Source: Hydrangea macrophylla
Lineage: Eukaryota; Streptophyta; Magnoliopsida; Cornales; Hydrangeaceae
DNA: 64,000 nucleotides
Direction of reading: 5' to 3'
Assembly: GCA_033977485.1 (NCBI GenBank)
Contig: CM066988.1
Location: forward strand, 139,135,359-139,199,358
Position numbers and translations under genes: made by a program. This document shows positions 12,090-24,275 of the stretch, one piece after another. The notes under the pieces are model-generated. The model had not been told where the DNA came from, made no database searches, and worked only from the letters and a program-made list of their open reading frames with translations. The stretch's first letter is position 1, and every line of letters begins with the position of its first letter.

Positions 12090-14243
12090 TGTCTCGACCC
12101 ATCCCATTACGTGTGGAAATAGGACACGTGACACGCCACCAAGGCTCATCCAATTCATTAAATAACCATATGTAGCGGAAAAGACTTTTAACACAACCTT
12201 GAGTGTATAAGACTTTTAGAAACATTACTCTCCGAGTTGTAAAATCCGTATAAAATTGAAAACACAATCATATTTTGAAACGAATGATTTTATGTTGAAA
12301 CGGGTCCCAAAGGTACCATAAGAACCAATCAAAACCTTTTGAAAATTCCAGAAGGTGTATAAAAAGATTTCTTGTAGGGGGTATTTCGACCAGTCGAACG
12401 ACCCCCTTCGACCGGTTGAATGACCCTTTAGCAGAATTCCTTATTGCAGCAGAATTTTACTAAGGAAGTCACCCAACCTTCCATATTCTAAACTTCTCAA
12501 ACTCTCATACTTTAAACCAATCTTTCCAAACACATCAAGGTTATAAGAACATACATAAACCTTGTCCAACATTGAAAAGAAACGGGATTGAAACAAGTTA
12601 AGGCTCGTTTGGATCGTTTCACAAAACTCTAACCACATTCAAATCAAAATTCGAATTTGATAAGTTAAACATTCAAAAAGCGAATCCATAAGTTTGGATT
12701 CATTACAACTTAACCAAAAGGAGTTTTAATACTTATTACAACGCTACTAGACCATTCCAGATCTTCCAAGTCAAAAACATAGTTCTAGCTATTCGAAAAG
12801 CTCACTATTACAATATGGAAAAGAAAACCAAAAACATAAACAAAAGGTAATCCTCGGCATTCCTACGGCCTCACTCTTCACGCTTCCTCTTGCCTTTCTT
12901 CATACCTGCAATGGAGTAAATCTCCATTGCTCAGTTATATGCTGAGTGCACAATTTCTAACATATGAATATATGATAAATCATGCTTTAACCTCATAAAT
13001 CATATCAAATAGTCTTTAGGGAGAAAAATATGCATTCATCCGGTAGCGGCAAGTCCAAGCCTTAAACCACGATGTCAATGGCTAGTCCAAACCTACAACC
13101 ATTACATCCCCAAGTGCCCTGGCAAGTCCAAGCCTTAAACCATGCACAGTAGCCGTCGCTATTAAATTTCAAACATCGAGAAGCTTACTCCGGCATGAAT
13201 TTGTATAAGTTCCCCCTTTGACCCACATAGACAACTCAAGGTGCTCGCATAAAAGTAGACATGCTTTTCACTTTTAATCGCGTGCATAATTAACTGGCCT
13301 ACTATTAATACATGAATTTTGCCCGGATCTCAATTTCGTCGTCGAAATTTAAAATATGAAATTTTCCTATATAACATAGGCTAGAAATTCTTACCTCGAG
13401 CTATCGTCGTATAACTTTGAGGAAACGACTAGAAGCTCGAGTAAATGCCAAATCTCCGATCCTACGCGAAACCTACAAGTTTATACGCGTTTTCCCCAAA
13501 TTTGTAGAATTAGAATTTTATAAAAAGTTAGCCAAACATGGCCTAAAGACTATCAAAATGTAGCCCTTACCTTGGGGAGTTCAAATATGAAATTTGGTTA
13601 AAAACAGACGGACGAAAGGTCGCCGATCGTCGTCGCAAAGCCCATGGCAACCATCTCCCTTTTCTCTCTCCTCTCTAACGATATTTATAAAGTTTAGGCA
13701 AACTGAAATTCTCACCCTCTATATTTATAGACAATCTTGCCAGAAATTACGTATACTACCTCGCGAGTTCTCAGAACTTCTAATTAATTCCTGAAACGTC
13801 ACGTACATCCATTTTATAACTTTACAAGTGAAAATTATAAATTACAAAAGTTTTCAACTAAGTCTCATTTGCGTCCAAAATTACGTCCGAAAAACTAAAT
13901 TCTGTGAAATCTCTACACATCCTACCTTTTATTTAACGTGTCACTCACGTTCTCACCACAGTGTTCAAAAAGATATCTAACAGTATCAAGATTACCAGAA
14001 TTTACTCTACACAGGTAAATTTACTATTCATCAAAATACCAGATAAGTCAAATAACATTTAAATCATATAAAGGTCATTTAGCCATGCCAATGCAACATG
14101 ATTCTCCATGTTCCCGTATCCTCACTTGACACCTTCCGTTGACCCACGGTCAAACTCATCCACAATTATTAATCAACATTAATAATTCTCTTAAATTCAC
14201 TTAAGCATTTAAAAATAGTATATTTTCCGGGACGGGTGTGACA
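12090..14243 (-). mobile_element. Solo LTR family B (copy 1), 5-bp TSD TAATC
   Basis: On the plus strand it starts TGTCTCGACCCATCCCATTA and ends CCGGGACGGGTGTGACA. TAATC flanks it at 12085-12089 and 14244-14248. It is 2,154 bp with no internal domain. It is alignable along its length with the second copy beginning at 15789. The minus strand is assigned by analogy, since TGTCACACCCG on the minus strand resembles the 5' end of family A. Two palindromic sites centred 22 bp apart lie at 12385-12420. Confidence 0.88.
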
Positions 14244-16419
14244 TAATCACCATTGGTTAGCCCATATATAAGGAATAGAGAGATGATGAAATTCTCAAAG
14301 AAAATGGGATAGTGGTGGCGACCACAATGAATTGACTACGGTCACAAATGAATGAGTGATTTCGCTATATGCGACGGAAAAAGTGAGAATGGCCCGGAAT
14401 CAGGGGTCCAGAACGATGATGATTGATTACTTGACACGCCTGCGACCATTTATTGTTGTGAATGTTTAATTGGGGTTATGCATCATTAAATACTCCAATT
14501 GCATGATTAGTACCACGTACTCACTGAGCGAAAGTTTATTCGATTTTGTGGCTAATAACCACGCAGGTTCATATGAACATCACAGTGAAAAATGATCAAG
14601 ACTACGGGGCTGTGTTTGCTTAGATGGATTTTGTATCATTCATTTTATTTATTTTTAAATTACTAGTTGGAGATGCTTGGGAGTTGTGGTATAATGATTA
14701 TAGTTTTATGTATGAGAACATATTAGAAGTTATGATTTTGACTTTGATTATGTTAGAATGAATCTATATATTTTAGTTAGGTCTTTGATGTGTTTTAGAA
14801 TATTTAAATAAATAAGTGTAGCAGGGGTTAACATATTCATGTTTTGAAAACAGGGTAAATGGAGCTGTAATAGGGGAAACTCTGCTTAAGTACCATCCAA
14901 CGATTTTAAAACTTTATTTTATTTCTTTTGATTATTTTATTTGATAAGATGATATTTTACCCCCGGTATTTCAGTCAAAATGTAATTTTTGAAACATTAA
15001 AAATGATTGTTTGGTCCTTGTTGGCTTTGTTACACGTGTCCTAGCCCGCGGGGGCGGGTTGGGATGTGACAAGAAGTGACCACGAGATCAAGGGAAGGTT
15101 TTCAGGTCTGAATGAATTATTCAACCTGTGGTTCGGAGATTACAGATATGATTTATGTGTTATATTTGTAGCATTGCACATGTTAAATATTCAATCATGA
15201 TTAGATTGCTCACTAAGTATAATACTTAAGAAAATTATTTTCCTTTTTTGTTGTGGTAAATAACAACCACCGCAGGTTCGGAACATGGCACGGAGAGGAG
15301 ATGACATATGCGTTGGGATTGGGAGCAAGCTTGGGAGCTGCTTGTTATGTTATAAACTTGTTTAAGTATGTACTTGTTGTTTTTGGAAATTTTTCCTGGA
15401 ACTTAAGTTGTAATATGTTAACTTTTGTAAAACTAGAATCATGTGAATTGTGTGGTTTTGTAACCTAAGACTCACTCTGTAGCTTGGAAATATTTAACTA
15501 TGTTAATGGGTATATTTGGTAAGTTCTAGCTTGAATTTCGTGTGTTTTATGCCTTAGATTTGCTTAGGGTTTGCTTATGTGTTTGCTGTAGAATGCTCTG
15601 TTGGTGCAAACCAGTCGACTGATCGGGTGCATAGTCAACTGCATTTTCCAATGTTTCATAACAGTTTTTATAAAGTTCTAAACCAGTCGATTGGATTTCC
15701 AATGCAGTCAACCAGGTTATCTTTCAAAAAGTTGAGCTCTCTGTAAATCCCGATCCAGTCAACTGGATTGAGGTTCAGTCGACCTGGTTGTCATGACCCA
15801 TCCCGCTAACGTGCGGGAACAGGACACCTGGCACGTCATCAAGGCTTATCCAGTTCATTTCATAACCATACGCAGCGGAAAAGACTTTAAAACAACCTTG
15901 AGTGTATAAAACTTTTGGAAACATTACCCTCCGAGTTGTAAAATCCATATAAAATTGAAAACACAATCATATTTCGCAACAAATTATTTTATGTTGAAAG
16001 GGGTCCCAAAGGTACCGTAAGAACCAATCAAAACCTTTTAAAAATTTCCGGAAGGTATAGAAAAAGATTTTTGGCAGGGGGCATTTCGACCGGTCGAACA
16101 ACCCCATTCAACCTATTCGACCGGTCGAATGACCCTTTAGTAGAATCATGCACAAGCTACAGAATTTTGCCTAAAGCATCACCCAACCTTTCTCCTTTCA
16201 TTCTTGTACACAAGTTTACCTTAGTTTAAACTTCACAAGTTACAACATGTTATCAAAATCAAAATTTTAGATTACTAATCCATGAAAAAGGACAATAGCG
16301 GAACACGCTAAGGCTTGTTTGGCTCGATTCACAAAACTTCATCTATTTTTCCTTCAAACTTCAAAATCGATAGGTCAAGCATTCAAAATATGAATCACTA
16401 CACCATATGGGCAAATTTG

Positions 16420-16590
16420 TAACGGACATGTTTTATGATTTGTAACGGGTATACCCGTTACTAATTTGTAACGGATATATTCGTTACAAAAATCAAAAAA
16501 CCGTTACTAATTACCATAATTTTGGTTACTTAGTTTTTGTAACGGGTGTATTTATATTTGTAACATTTATATCCGTTACAAAATTAATCC
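16420..16590. repeat. Left subterminal repeat array of the CACTA element
   Basis: Repeated, partly inverted copies of TTTGTAACGGATATATCCGT and variants such as GTAACGGGTATACCCGTTAC. In this superfamily such subterminal motifs are the usual transposase binding sites; the role here is inferred. Confidence 0.8.
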
Positions 16591-16639
16591 CCAAAAAAAT
16601 TATAATAATAAAATAATGTTTACAATAAAAACCATCGGG

Positions 16640-17160
16640 CTGTATCTCTGCGTTTCACTTTTCATAAAAGTGAGAAAGGAGAGAGAGTAGAAAGGGGAAA
16701 ACCCTAGATCGATCTACACCGCCGACGTCCTACCGCTGCCCACCTCCTGCCGACGCCGAGCTCCTACCACCGACCAACCAAAGCCGCCACCGACCTCCTT
16801 GCGGTACCCATATTCTTCTTCTTCTTCTTCTTCTTCTTCTTTTTCTTCTTCTTCTTCTATTGTTATGTCATTTTTGCATATTTTGTTAAATCTCTTGATT
16901 AATGTAGCCACCAGTTCGTAGATCTTTAATTAGAGTCTCTTTTTATTGGTTGTTTATAGCTTTATATTAGGCCTATATAAGTCTTTATATTGAGAGAGAG
17001 AGAGAGAGAGAAGAGGCGACAAGATCGAGAACCATCACCGCCGCCGTCCACTGTAGGGGACCACCTGCCGCGCGACCACCACCTTCTGTCCACTGAAGGC
17101 ACTAATTGGTAATGAGTATCTCCCTCTCTCTCATCTTTTCTGAATCTCATCTTCTCTGGT
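16640..17160 (+). other. 5'-leader-like region inside the CACTA element
   Basis: The stretch holds an AAACCCTAG-type motif, GC-rich proline/arginine-coding DNA, a (TTC)n microsatellite (about 16808-16858) and a (GA)n tract (about 16993-17011). This composition resembles plant 5' leaders or first exons. I could not assign it to a gene. Confidence 0.35.
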
Positions 17161-17691
17161 TCTCAATGACCAGATCTGAATCTATTTCAACAGTGCCCTA
17201 GAAATCAAGTTAGGGTTTTCAACCTACAACTCTTTTTTGGGTTTTCATTATGTGCCCTAGACATAGATCAGGAATATCCATGTTTTAGGCTTTCAATGTT
17301 AATGTTTCTTCCCAATTGGGAAATACCTTCCATGTGGTTTAGTTGTTGTCTGTTGCAGAGACTGTAAAGAATTGTAAATATGTTATATAACTTATCTCAG
17401 ATCTTAATTTTTTCGTTCATGGTTGAATTTTTCTTGTTCTAGAAGAGAAATTCTTTACAATCTGGGGCTTGCTTTTCTGAAATAAAGTGTTACTATTCAT
17501 AATAAATTAGTTGTAAAGTTAATTCCTCATGTAATTTTAAATTTTCTTTCCTAGGGTTCACATATTTCTCACATTGATCTATTGCTATATCAGTTATTCA
17601 TTTTTCTAATTTTAATCTTGACTACAAGCTTCATCATTAGAATAATCCCAATTCACACACATAAGTTTAATATTATTTATAGAATTGAACC

Positions 17692-17879
17692 ATGGGTCAA
17701 GCACTTGGTTATGTTTAAGTAGACCAGTCTACCGTTGCCATTAAGGAACAGTTTGGGAAGTTTGATGATGTCCTGGAGCCTGGGTGTCACTTCGTGTTCA
17801 ATAGTTTACCTTGGTGTTTTGCCTACCAGATCGCTGATGAACTATTACTCCGTGTTCAACAGCTTAATGTGCATTGTGA
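17692..17879 (+). pseudogene. HIR: Captured fragment of a hypersensitive-induced reaction (HIR) protein gene
   Basis: From the ATG at 17692 the frame reads MGQALGYV, stop, then [20 protein letters not shown] and PGCHF...[20 protein letters not shown], which matches the N-terminus of plant HIR proteins. These are membrane-associated SPFH/prohibitin-domain proteins (about 285 aa) linked to cell-death and defence responses. Only about the first 60 residues are present. Codon 9 is a stop, and four extra codons (VFNS) lie between PGCHF and LPWC. After residue CES the similarity ends where the exon would end. It lies inside the CACTA element and is a dead copy. A chimeric transcript is possible, but a functional HIR protein is not. 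Confidence 0.88.
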
Positions 17880-18336
17880 AAGTGCTGCTTTATGGCTGTT
17901 ATTGTTATGCTTATGCCCTTTTGGCCTCTGGTTTTGTGTATCAGGTAATTGAGTCTAGACTCAAGGTGAGCTAATCTCTTCTTTTTTTTTCTTTTTTTCG
18001 TGTATGTGATTTAAAGATGATAGATAGCATCCTATGAAGGGGAATAACTTGTTCTTTCAACACTAGGATTTTTATTTCTGTATTCAAACCAGACTATGAA
18101 GTTCGAATGATGATGTGAAGTTTGAACGATATAATGGTCTATTTTATATGCTTGCTAACTAATTAATCCCCTCCACAACAACATTAGAGATCCAGAAAAT
18201 TGCCACTTAATTATATATGCTAATTAGACCAAGCGTATAATATATCAAATTTTTTGTTTGGATTCACTTATTTTGACATTAATGTCCTTAATGGTACCCC
18301 AAAACATCAAATTTGTCAAAGTTTTCTTATGAACAT

Positions 18337-18715
18337 GGGTAAATTACACTTTACACCCTTGTAGTTTGGATGTGATGTCATTTTGGTCCATGTAGTTTCA
18401 ATTTTGTCCTTACAGTTTCAGCTTAGGTTCAATGCAGTCCATTCATGAAAATTTTCTACAATGTTTGACAGAAATAGGTAATGTGATGCAAACACGAGGT
18501 ATCATTAGGGGCATAATGGTAAATTTTTTTAGAGAAAAATTACGCTTTACACATCTATATTGAACCTAAATTTGTCAAAAATTATAAGAAAAAATGATGA
18601 ATGGAATATATTGAACCTAAACTAAAACTGTAACAACCAAAGTGATAAAATTGAAAACTGTAGGGACAAAATGAAATCACACCCAAACTATATGGGTACA
18701 AAATGTAATTTACCC
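18337..18715. mobile_element. MULE-type MITE with 9-bp TSD TATGAACAT
   Basis: The termini GGGTAAATTACACTTTACAC and CAAAATGTAATTTACCC are inverted. The 9-bp duplication TATGAACAT flanks it at 18328-18336 and 18716-18724, as expected for Mutator-like elements. It has no coding sequence and is nested in the CACTA element. Just downstream (18716-18810) pieces of the flank and end (TTTACCCTATGAACATTGAA) are repeated, suggesting local rearrangement. Confidence 0.9.
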
Positions 18716-20211
18716 TATGAACATTGAAGTGAGTATATAGATGGAAAAAGTTGTTATATAAATTTACCCTATGAACATTGAAGTGAGTATTTACCCTATG
18801 AAATCACTCTTAGGATATATAGCTGATAGCGTTCCTCATTCATGTCTATAACCTATAAATATATACCCAGCAGTTAAAATATAGTTAAAAACAATTGGGT
18901 TGCTGCTTGATAAAACATGGCTCCTTGTTAAAAAAAAAAGTGAGAAATAGAATTATGTAGTTTAAAAGTGCGAAATAAATTATTATTTTTTCTTTCTTTG
19001 CCTCACTTTTGGGTTTCACAGAATTTTCAAAATGACACATCAAGACAATGCACTCCACTTGCCATGGCTTGATTTGATTAAGACAATTAAACCCAACTAA
19101 ATTGGCCGATTAGACTAGTGTTTAGTTCAAGTCAGATATTAACGCTTATGCCTACCTGGAAAAGTTCTTAAAGCTTACATAATATTATCTCTCTATCAAT
19201 TTTTAAAAGATTATAATTTACTCTTTCTTATCATCTTCAAATTCTATATCACATCATGGCTCGATTTAGTAATCTTGTGGTATGTGTTTCTTGTGTCTTG
19301 TGTGTTGCTAAATGATTTTTGATCGTGTAATAATGTAGTATATGTGTTAATTTAATTTCCTCTACTATAATGTGACGGGTTTGACATTACAATGACTGTT
19401 TCTGAATTCTAGTTTTTTGTAGTTTCATTTTTTCTTTTTCACTTATTTTTCTCCTCTTGGTTAATAAGGAAAAGTAGTAACTTATGTGTTTGAAGGACAA
19501 ACTTAATATTAAACTTTGAAGGACAAACTTAGTAAGTAGTATCTTATGTGTTTGCATTCATGAATTGAACTATTATCATAACCTTTAAAGTAAAAGCACC
19601 CCCGTGCTTTGGTGAATTTCTTGTTAATTACTTGATGACTGTTGTATTTCCTAGCTAGATTGAATTGCGCAAGTAATTTTGGTTCATGGATATGGTGAGG
19701 GAAAGAATAGAACACACCAAGAAAAACATTTTTCTTAGTTTGGTTAACAAGGAAAACAGTGAGGAGAATAATATAGTGTGAAAAGTAAATTAAAAATTCT
19801 GAATGTTGTCACTTGTGAGTCACTTCCCTTCTTCTTTTCTTGATTTTCTATAATTATCCTGAATATACCTGGAAGTTTAAAGTGTGTTTCATATAGTGTA
19901 TTTGGGAGGATTGGCATTTGAATTTTCTTATTGGACATTGTGTTGTGATACAAGTTACTCCACTCTGAAAACAACATTTATGAGGACTCAAGGAGATCTC
20001 TTTCTGACATGCTTCTTTATCTCCTAATGACTCTTAACATATTTATTCCTCGTCTTTAATGTTTGGAACTAAATTGATAGGTTTAACCTTTTCTTTTCCT
20101 CTGTTTGTTCCCTACTGGTTATTGTGGATTATATCTTAGTAATTATAGCTTTTACCTCTAAACTGCTTCTTGATCTAACTTCTTTTATGTACATGCATTG
20201 ACATTTTTAAG

Positions 20212-20295
20212 GAAATTAATGCAATTTTGGGGGAGAAACTATCAGCAGAAGATGAAGAGGAACTTTTAGCAGAATTTGAGAACCTAGAAGCTCTG
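20212..20295 (+). pseudogene. VPS20: Captured exon of VPS20 (ESCRT-III, CHMP6-like)
   Basis: The 84-nt frame reads EINAILGEKLSAEDEEELLA then EFENLEAL. This matches the conserved acidic stretch in the C-terminal half of plant VPS20, an ESCRT-III subunit acting in multivesicular-body sorting. It is preceded by a TTTTTAAG acceptor and followed by a GTATTTG donor, so a whole exon with its splice sites was carried over as genomic DNA. No other VPS20 exon was recognised. The neighbours belong to other genes, so this is a CACTA-captured fragment. The exon itself is still open. Confidence 0.8.
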
Positions 20296-21187
20296 GTATT
20301 TGTATTTCATTTTCAAATAATTTACTCTTGTGCTTGATTTATTTTTCTATATCCTATATCCTATGTTTGGTTTTGGTTTTCTTGATGCAAACATTCTTGT
20401 TATCTATATGGGCATTTTAATGCATCGCCGTTAATATCTGTCATTTGCTCAATTAATTCAGAATCGACACCATGTTTCCTCAATGAGTGAGGTCTTAATC
20501 TATTTTTTGGAAAAGGAAATATCTATTTTTAAAAAAAGGGTAGTGGGTGATCTAAGCGTTGCTTATGTTAAGTGGTTTATCTATCCATCGATCAATACAC
20601 AGATCTCTGCACTTTTCACTGGCCAGTTCTGATATCCAGGCTCATGAAAGCTCTATCTTGTGGCATCTTCATATGTGTTCCAACAGTATATGTTCCATTT
20701 TGACAGTGTTGACTATCTTAATCAAATAAAATTATAAAATAAAATATGTTATTTGGAATTGCAATGCCCAAATTTGATGCCAAATTTTGTTGGGATTAAT
20801 GTTGAACCCCTAGCTACAATATTTAACATGACTGACACATTCATGTCTTATGTTTTGTATTGGACTATATTTTATGTTAGGGGCCTTAATGCAAGAGCTG
20901 TCATAAACAATGATTTGGACCTGCTGGCCATTTTTAACCTTTACATATTGGTCACACCATGCCCGTACCATGTTACTCGGTTACTCTGCTATTTAGCAAA
21001 GGAGAAAAATTACAACAGAATTATATTTCTTAGATACTAGATTGGCTAGTCTTTAGAGCTGCAATTTGAGAAAAAGATGCAAGTTTTGAAAATGTGAATG
21101 CTAGACTTGCTAGTCTTTAGTTCCACAATTTTTCCCAACTTTGTGTAACAAAATCATAGAAAATCTTTTTGTGGATGTGTCTCACAG

Positions 21188-21660
21188 ATAAACACGTGCA
21201 ATGGCTTTTACTGTGATGTTTTCTCTCCTAATAGACCCTTACAAGCCTACAATTGGATAGAAGCTTGGAGTGGATGGTATTTGCATACACAGTTTGTTAA
21301 GTCCAGTCAATATTTCTAAGACAAAGGTTTCCTGAATAATTCTATCTTTGAACCAAATTTTGAAGGTTTACAGAATTTGGAGGCCCAATTCATGATAGAC
21401 CAATTCAAGATTTGGCATTTGGAGTTGCTCGGTTCATACAAAAGGGAGGGTCCTTTATTAATTACTACATGGTTAGCATTTTTCCTATGATTGTTTTCAT
21501 CCTATTCAAAAAATTGACTATGTTGAGTCATTTCAAGTAAAACCAATTTCCTTTGTGAACTATGTTAAATAGTACCATGGAGGGACCAATTTTGGATGCT
21601 CAGCTGGGGGTCCTTTCATCACTACCAGCTATGACTATGATGCTCCACTTGATGAATATG
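21188..21660 (+). pseudogene. BGAL: Captured three-exon fragment of a GH35 beta-galactosidase gene
   Basis: Three exons read in order. At 21188-21276: [17 protein letters not shown] then EAWSGW. At 21366-21471: [20 protein letters not shown] through GGSFINYYM. At 21573-21660: [20 protein letters not shown] through DAPLDEY. They match the catalytic domain of plant beta-galactosidases (glycoside hydrolase 35, cell-wall galactan turnover), including the conserved YHGGTNFG block and the TEFGG/EAWSGW region that holds the nucleophile glutamate in this family. The introns keep GT...AG borders (21277-21365, 21472-21572), and phase is preserved across the W codon. The copy came from genomic DNA, not cDNA. 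It is about 95 residues of a protein that is usually above 700 aa and cannot be active. Confidence 0.93.
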
Positions 21661-22830
21661 GTAAGAACCAAAACTTTACACTTTTATTCTTGCTTTGGTT
21701 TAAGAGAGAAATATAACTAAAGATTTTGTATTCTTCAATTCAATGTACAAAAGATTGTATCCATAATTTAGATGTTCAAGTCATGTTAGAATTTGGGAGT
21801 TTCTATTAGGTATTAATCATTCTCATTAAATGATGTCATCTCAACTGCAACGGAATGTGTTATATAGTGGCTCAATTTAACCCGACAAAACCATAAAGTC
21901 CAGACTATTGTTTGTCTAAACCCATGATGTTCAACTCAGAATCAAACTGTGAGAGAAGCTGCCCACATTGCACATGTAGCCAATGGACGTAGGCTTTACG
22001 CCAAACCATTACGTTCTTGCGTGCTTGTTTATTTTCTTGTTTGATTTCTTCTTTGGGTGTATAATCCTTTCTTCCTCTTTCATTTGAGAAGTCCGTGCGT
22101 GTACTTCTTTCTTTAGTAGAATTATTTGATCCATTATGTCATGTGCATAAATATCTATGATGCTTATTAATTACTAATACAGTTGCAAGAAGATCCAAAT
22201 CCGGGATTTGACAAACGGTCTTTCCATATCTAGCTTGCGGTTGTTGATAATTTCTTTTGATCTTGCTATTGTTTTGTTATCTATTTTAAATCCCCATTTT
22301 CTTCTTCTTTGCTGAATATGTCAGCCCCTAAATAGAACTAAAAATAGCCCAAATGTTGCTGCATTTTCAGCCCCCAAGTAGAGCTTAAAATAGCCCCCAA
22401 AACAGCCCATGCTTTGTTGAGTTTAGTGTGTTTTTTATCCCCTAAATAGAGCTGAAAATAACCCCAAACTTGTGAAATTATGTAATCATAATGTCAAAAA
22501 AAAAAATAAATGAATATAGAGAGCTTGTGAGCAACAACTTATGACTATTGAACGCTACTCCCATGTGATGCACATTAGCTCCACGGGGAGGTTTTACTAA
22601 TGCTAAAATCTGGATTATCTGATGTGCACATGAAATTTCAATATAATTTCACTAAGAAAGGGTTCGGATACACCTCTAGTCCCATTCCAACATGGGGAAG
22701 AACTGAAGAAGCAAAAGTAAAAAAAGAAATGTCCAGATCTTTCTTTTTATGAAGTTGATTTTATCTTATTTTATAACATGATAATTTCTATTGGTGAACA
22801 AACATGTCATTTCTCTTTTTCCCTTCACAG

Positions 22831-22917
22831 GTTATAGGGGAGTTGCTTGACCATCTGACTTGCTGGGATGCCCTGCGTGCTGCATTACCTGTTGGAACAG
22901 TTAGCGGAGTACCAAAG
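22831..22917 (+). pseudogene. ASA: Captured exon of anthranilate synthase alpha subunit
   Basis: After a CCCTTCACAG acceptor, the 87-nt exon reads [20 protein letters not shown] then VGTVSGVPK and ends at a GT donor. This is the conserved chorismate-binding core of the anthranilate synthase alpha subunit (TrpE type), the first committed enzyme of tryptophan synthesis in the plastid. The usual GAPK motif reads GVPK here. Only this exon is recognised. It lies between beta-galactosidase and eL31 fragments inside the CACTA element. Confidence 0.9.
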
Positions 22918-23431
22918 GTCTTTAGTTACTTCACTTAATCTTTTTTGAGTTTCAAGCTTATCTTGGCTCTTCATTTCTGAGGAACTTACAAAATACAAAT
23001 GATTCTGCAACTCAAGTCTCAGCTATCATAATGGATTTGACACTTGACCTCTGGGCGTTAGATCCCCATTAAGATTTGACACTTGACCTATTTGTCACAA
23101 TGTGGTTCTTCCAATTAATTATATGGTATGTTTGGACATCCTATGACTTTAAACGGTTCCATTAACAATTTGTATAGCACTTCCATGTAAGAGTCATCTT
23201 CTTGGATGAGACTATTTAGAGTAATGGAAAGCTTCATCCCAATCATTGCTAGGTTTTCTTGAGATGAATAAATTCTTGATCTTAAGCATGATTTGTAGAT
23301 AGTTATAATGTTTTCGAATAAATTCATTCTAGAGGATCAAATTGTAAACATTTGTTCAGAATTGTTTCACTCATGAAATCTGCATGACTCATAAATGGTT
23401 TATTTGTGTTGACAAGATTTGTGATCCATTG

Positions 23432-23638
23432 GTCACGACAAAGGATGTGAGGGTGCATGTGAAGATTAACAAGTACATTTGGAGCAGGGGTATCTGTAGT
23501 GTTCCAAGGTGGGTAAGAGCTTGCATTGCTCATAAGGGGAATGATGATGAAGATGCAAAAGAAGAACTCAACAAGAGCTCAAGGGGCCTAGGCACCAAGG
23601 TTGTTGTAGAAGATGATTCGTTTGTCATTTCCTTCTAG
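23432..23638 (+). pseudogene. RPL31: Captured 3' part of ribosomal protein eL31 gene
   Basis: The frame reads [20 protein letters not shown] then [22 protein letters not shown] and [12 protein letters not shown] before a stop at 23636-23638. This matches the C-terminal half of plant cytosolic ribosomal protein eL31 (about 120 aa), a 60S subunit component. The segment between KEEL and RGLGTK is shortened. Several conserved arginines have become Cys, Trp or His, each explained by C-to-T or G-to-A change in CG dinucleotides, as expected of methylated transposon DNA. The open frame starts upstream at 23384, but residues before 23432 are not eL31. Confidence 0.9.
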
Positions 23639-23944
23639 CACCATATATATGTGATATTGGGTGAAATGATACATGAGAATTTTGTTTTCTAAGTGTTGAG
23701 TGTTGTAAGATTAATTAGTGTTGTTAAACTTCAAATATGTTAGGTTGGTGTAGTGAGATCTTGTTGGTTAAACATGTATGGACGATTTTCTTATTACAAT
23801 TATTATGGAATAATTTTTTTATGTTCAGTATAGATTGAGCTTGTGAGTTTTGTGTTTGGTATGAATTATTATGCTTGTTAATTAGGTGCAAATAAAAATT
23901 GGGGAGCATATAAATTAATTATTTTTTAAAATATTTTATTAAAT

Positions 23945-24275
23945 TTTGTAACGGGTATATCCGTTACAAAATCCGTTACTATTTTTTAGGCATTTTGGAA
24001 ATTTGTAACGGATATAACCGTTACAAATTCGTTACAAAACCGTTAGTATTTACAAAAAATTGAATACATATTCGTTACTAAACTAATTTGTAATGGGTAT
24101 AACCGTTACAAAAATGATATTAGCAACGGGTATAACCGTTACAAAATCCGTTACTAATTAGTAACGGATATATCCGTTACAAACATCCGTTACAATTTTG
24201 CAACGCCCTATTTGTAACGGGTATATCCGTTACAAATAATTTTTGTAACGGATATTCCCGTTACAAATCGGGCCA
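23945..24275. repeat. Right subterminal repeat array of the CACTA element
   Basis: About a dozen copies of GTAACGG(A/G)TATAYCCGTTAC-type units in both orientations are packed into 330 bp next to the right terminus. This array is longer than the left one. Confidence 0.85.

Larger units (their letters stand above)
10604..15071 (+). mobile_element. 3' LTR of truncated Ty3/gypsy element (family A), itself interrupted
   Basis: It starts TGTAATACCCGTACCCG directly after a polypurine tract and ends GGCGGGTTGGGATGTGACA. It contains a Stowaway MITE (11170-11461) and a family B solo LTR (12090-14243). Without these it is about 2.0 kb, close to the 1.94-kb copy at 58346. The left flank AGATA and right flank AGAAG do not match, as expected if this is the 3' end of an element whose 5' part was deleted. 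The right terminal 40 bp closely match the minus-strand copy at 808. A (GA)n plus G-run lies at 11533-11577. Confidence 0.75.

Noticed and set aside
10599..15076. TSD around LTR 10604-15071
   Set aside because: AGATA and AGAAG match in only three of five positions. AGATA is part of the polypurine tract of a truncated element, so this is not a clean solo-LTR insertion.
17735..17974. 79-aa open frame at the HIR fragment
   Set aside because: It is a different frame from the HIR homology ([14 protein letters not shown]). The true homology runs in the frame starting at 17692 and has a stop at codon 9.
23945..24275. CRISPR-like repeat array
   Set aside because: The repeats are palindromic, irregularly spaced and adjacent to a CACTA terminus with a TSD; they are subterminal transposon repeats.
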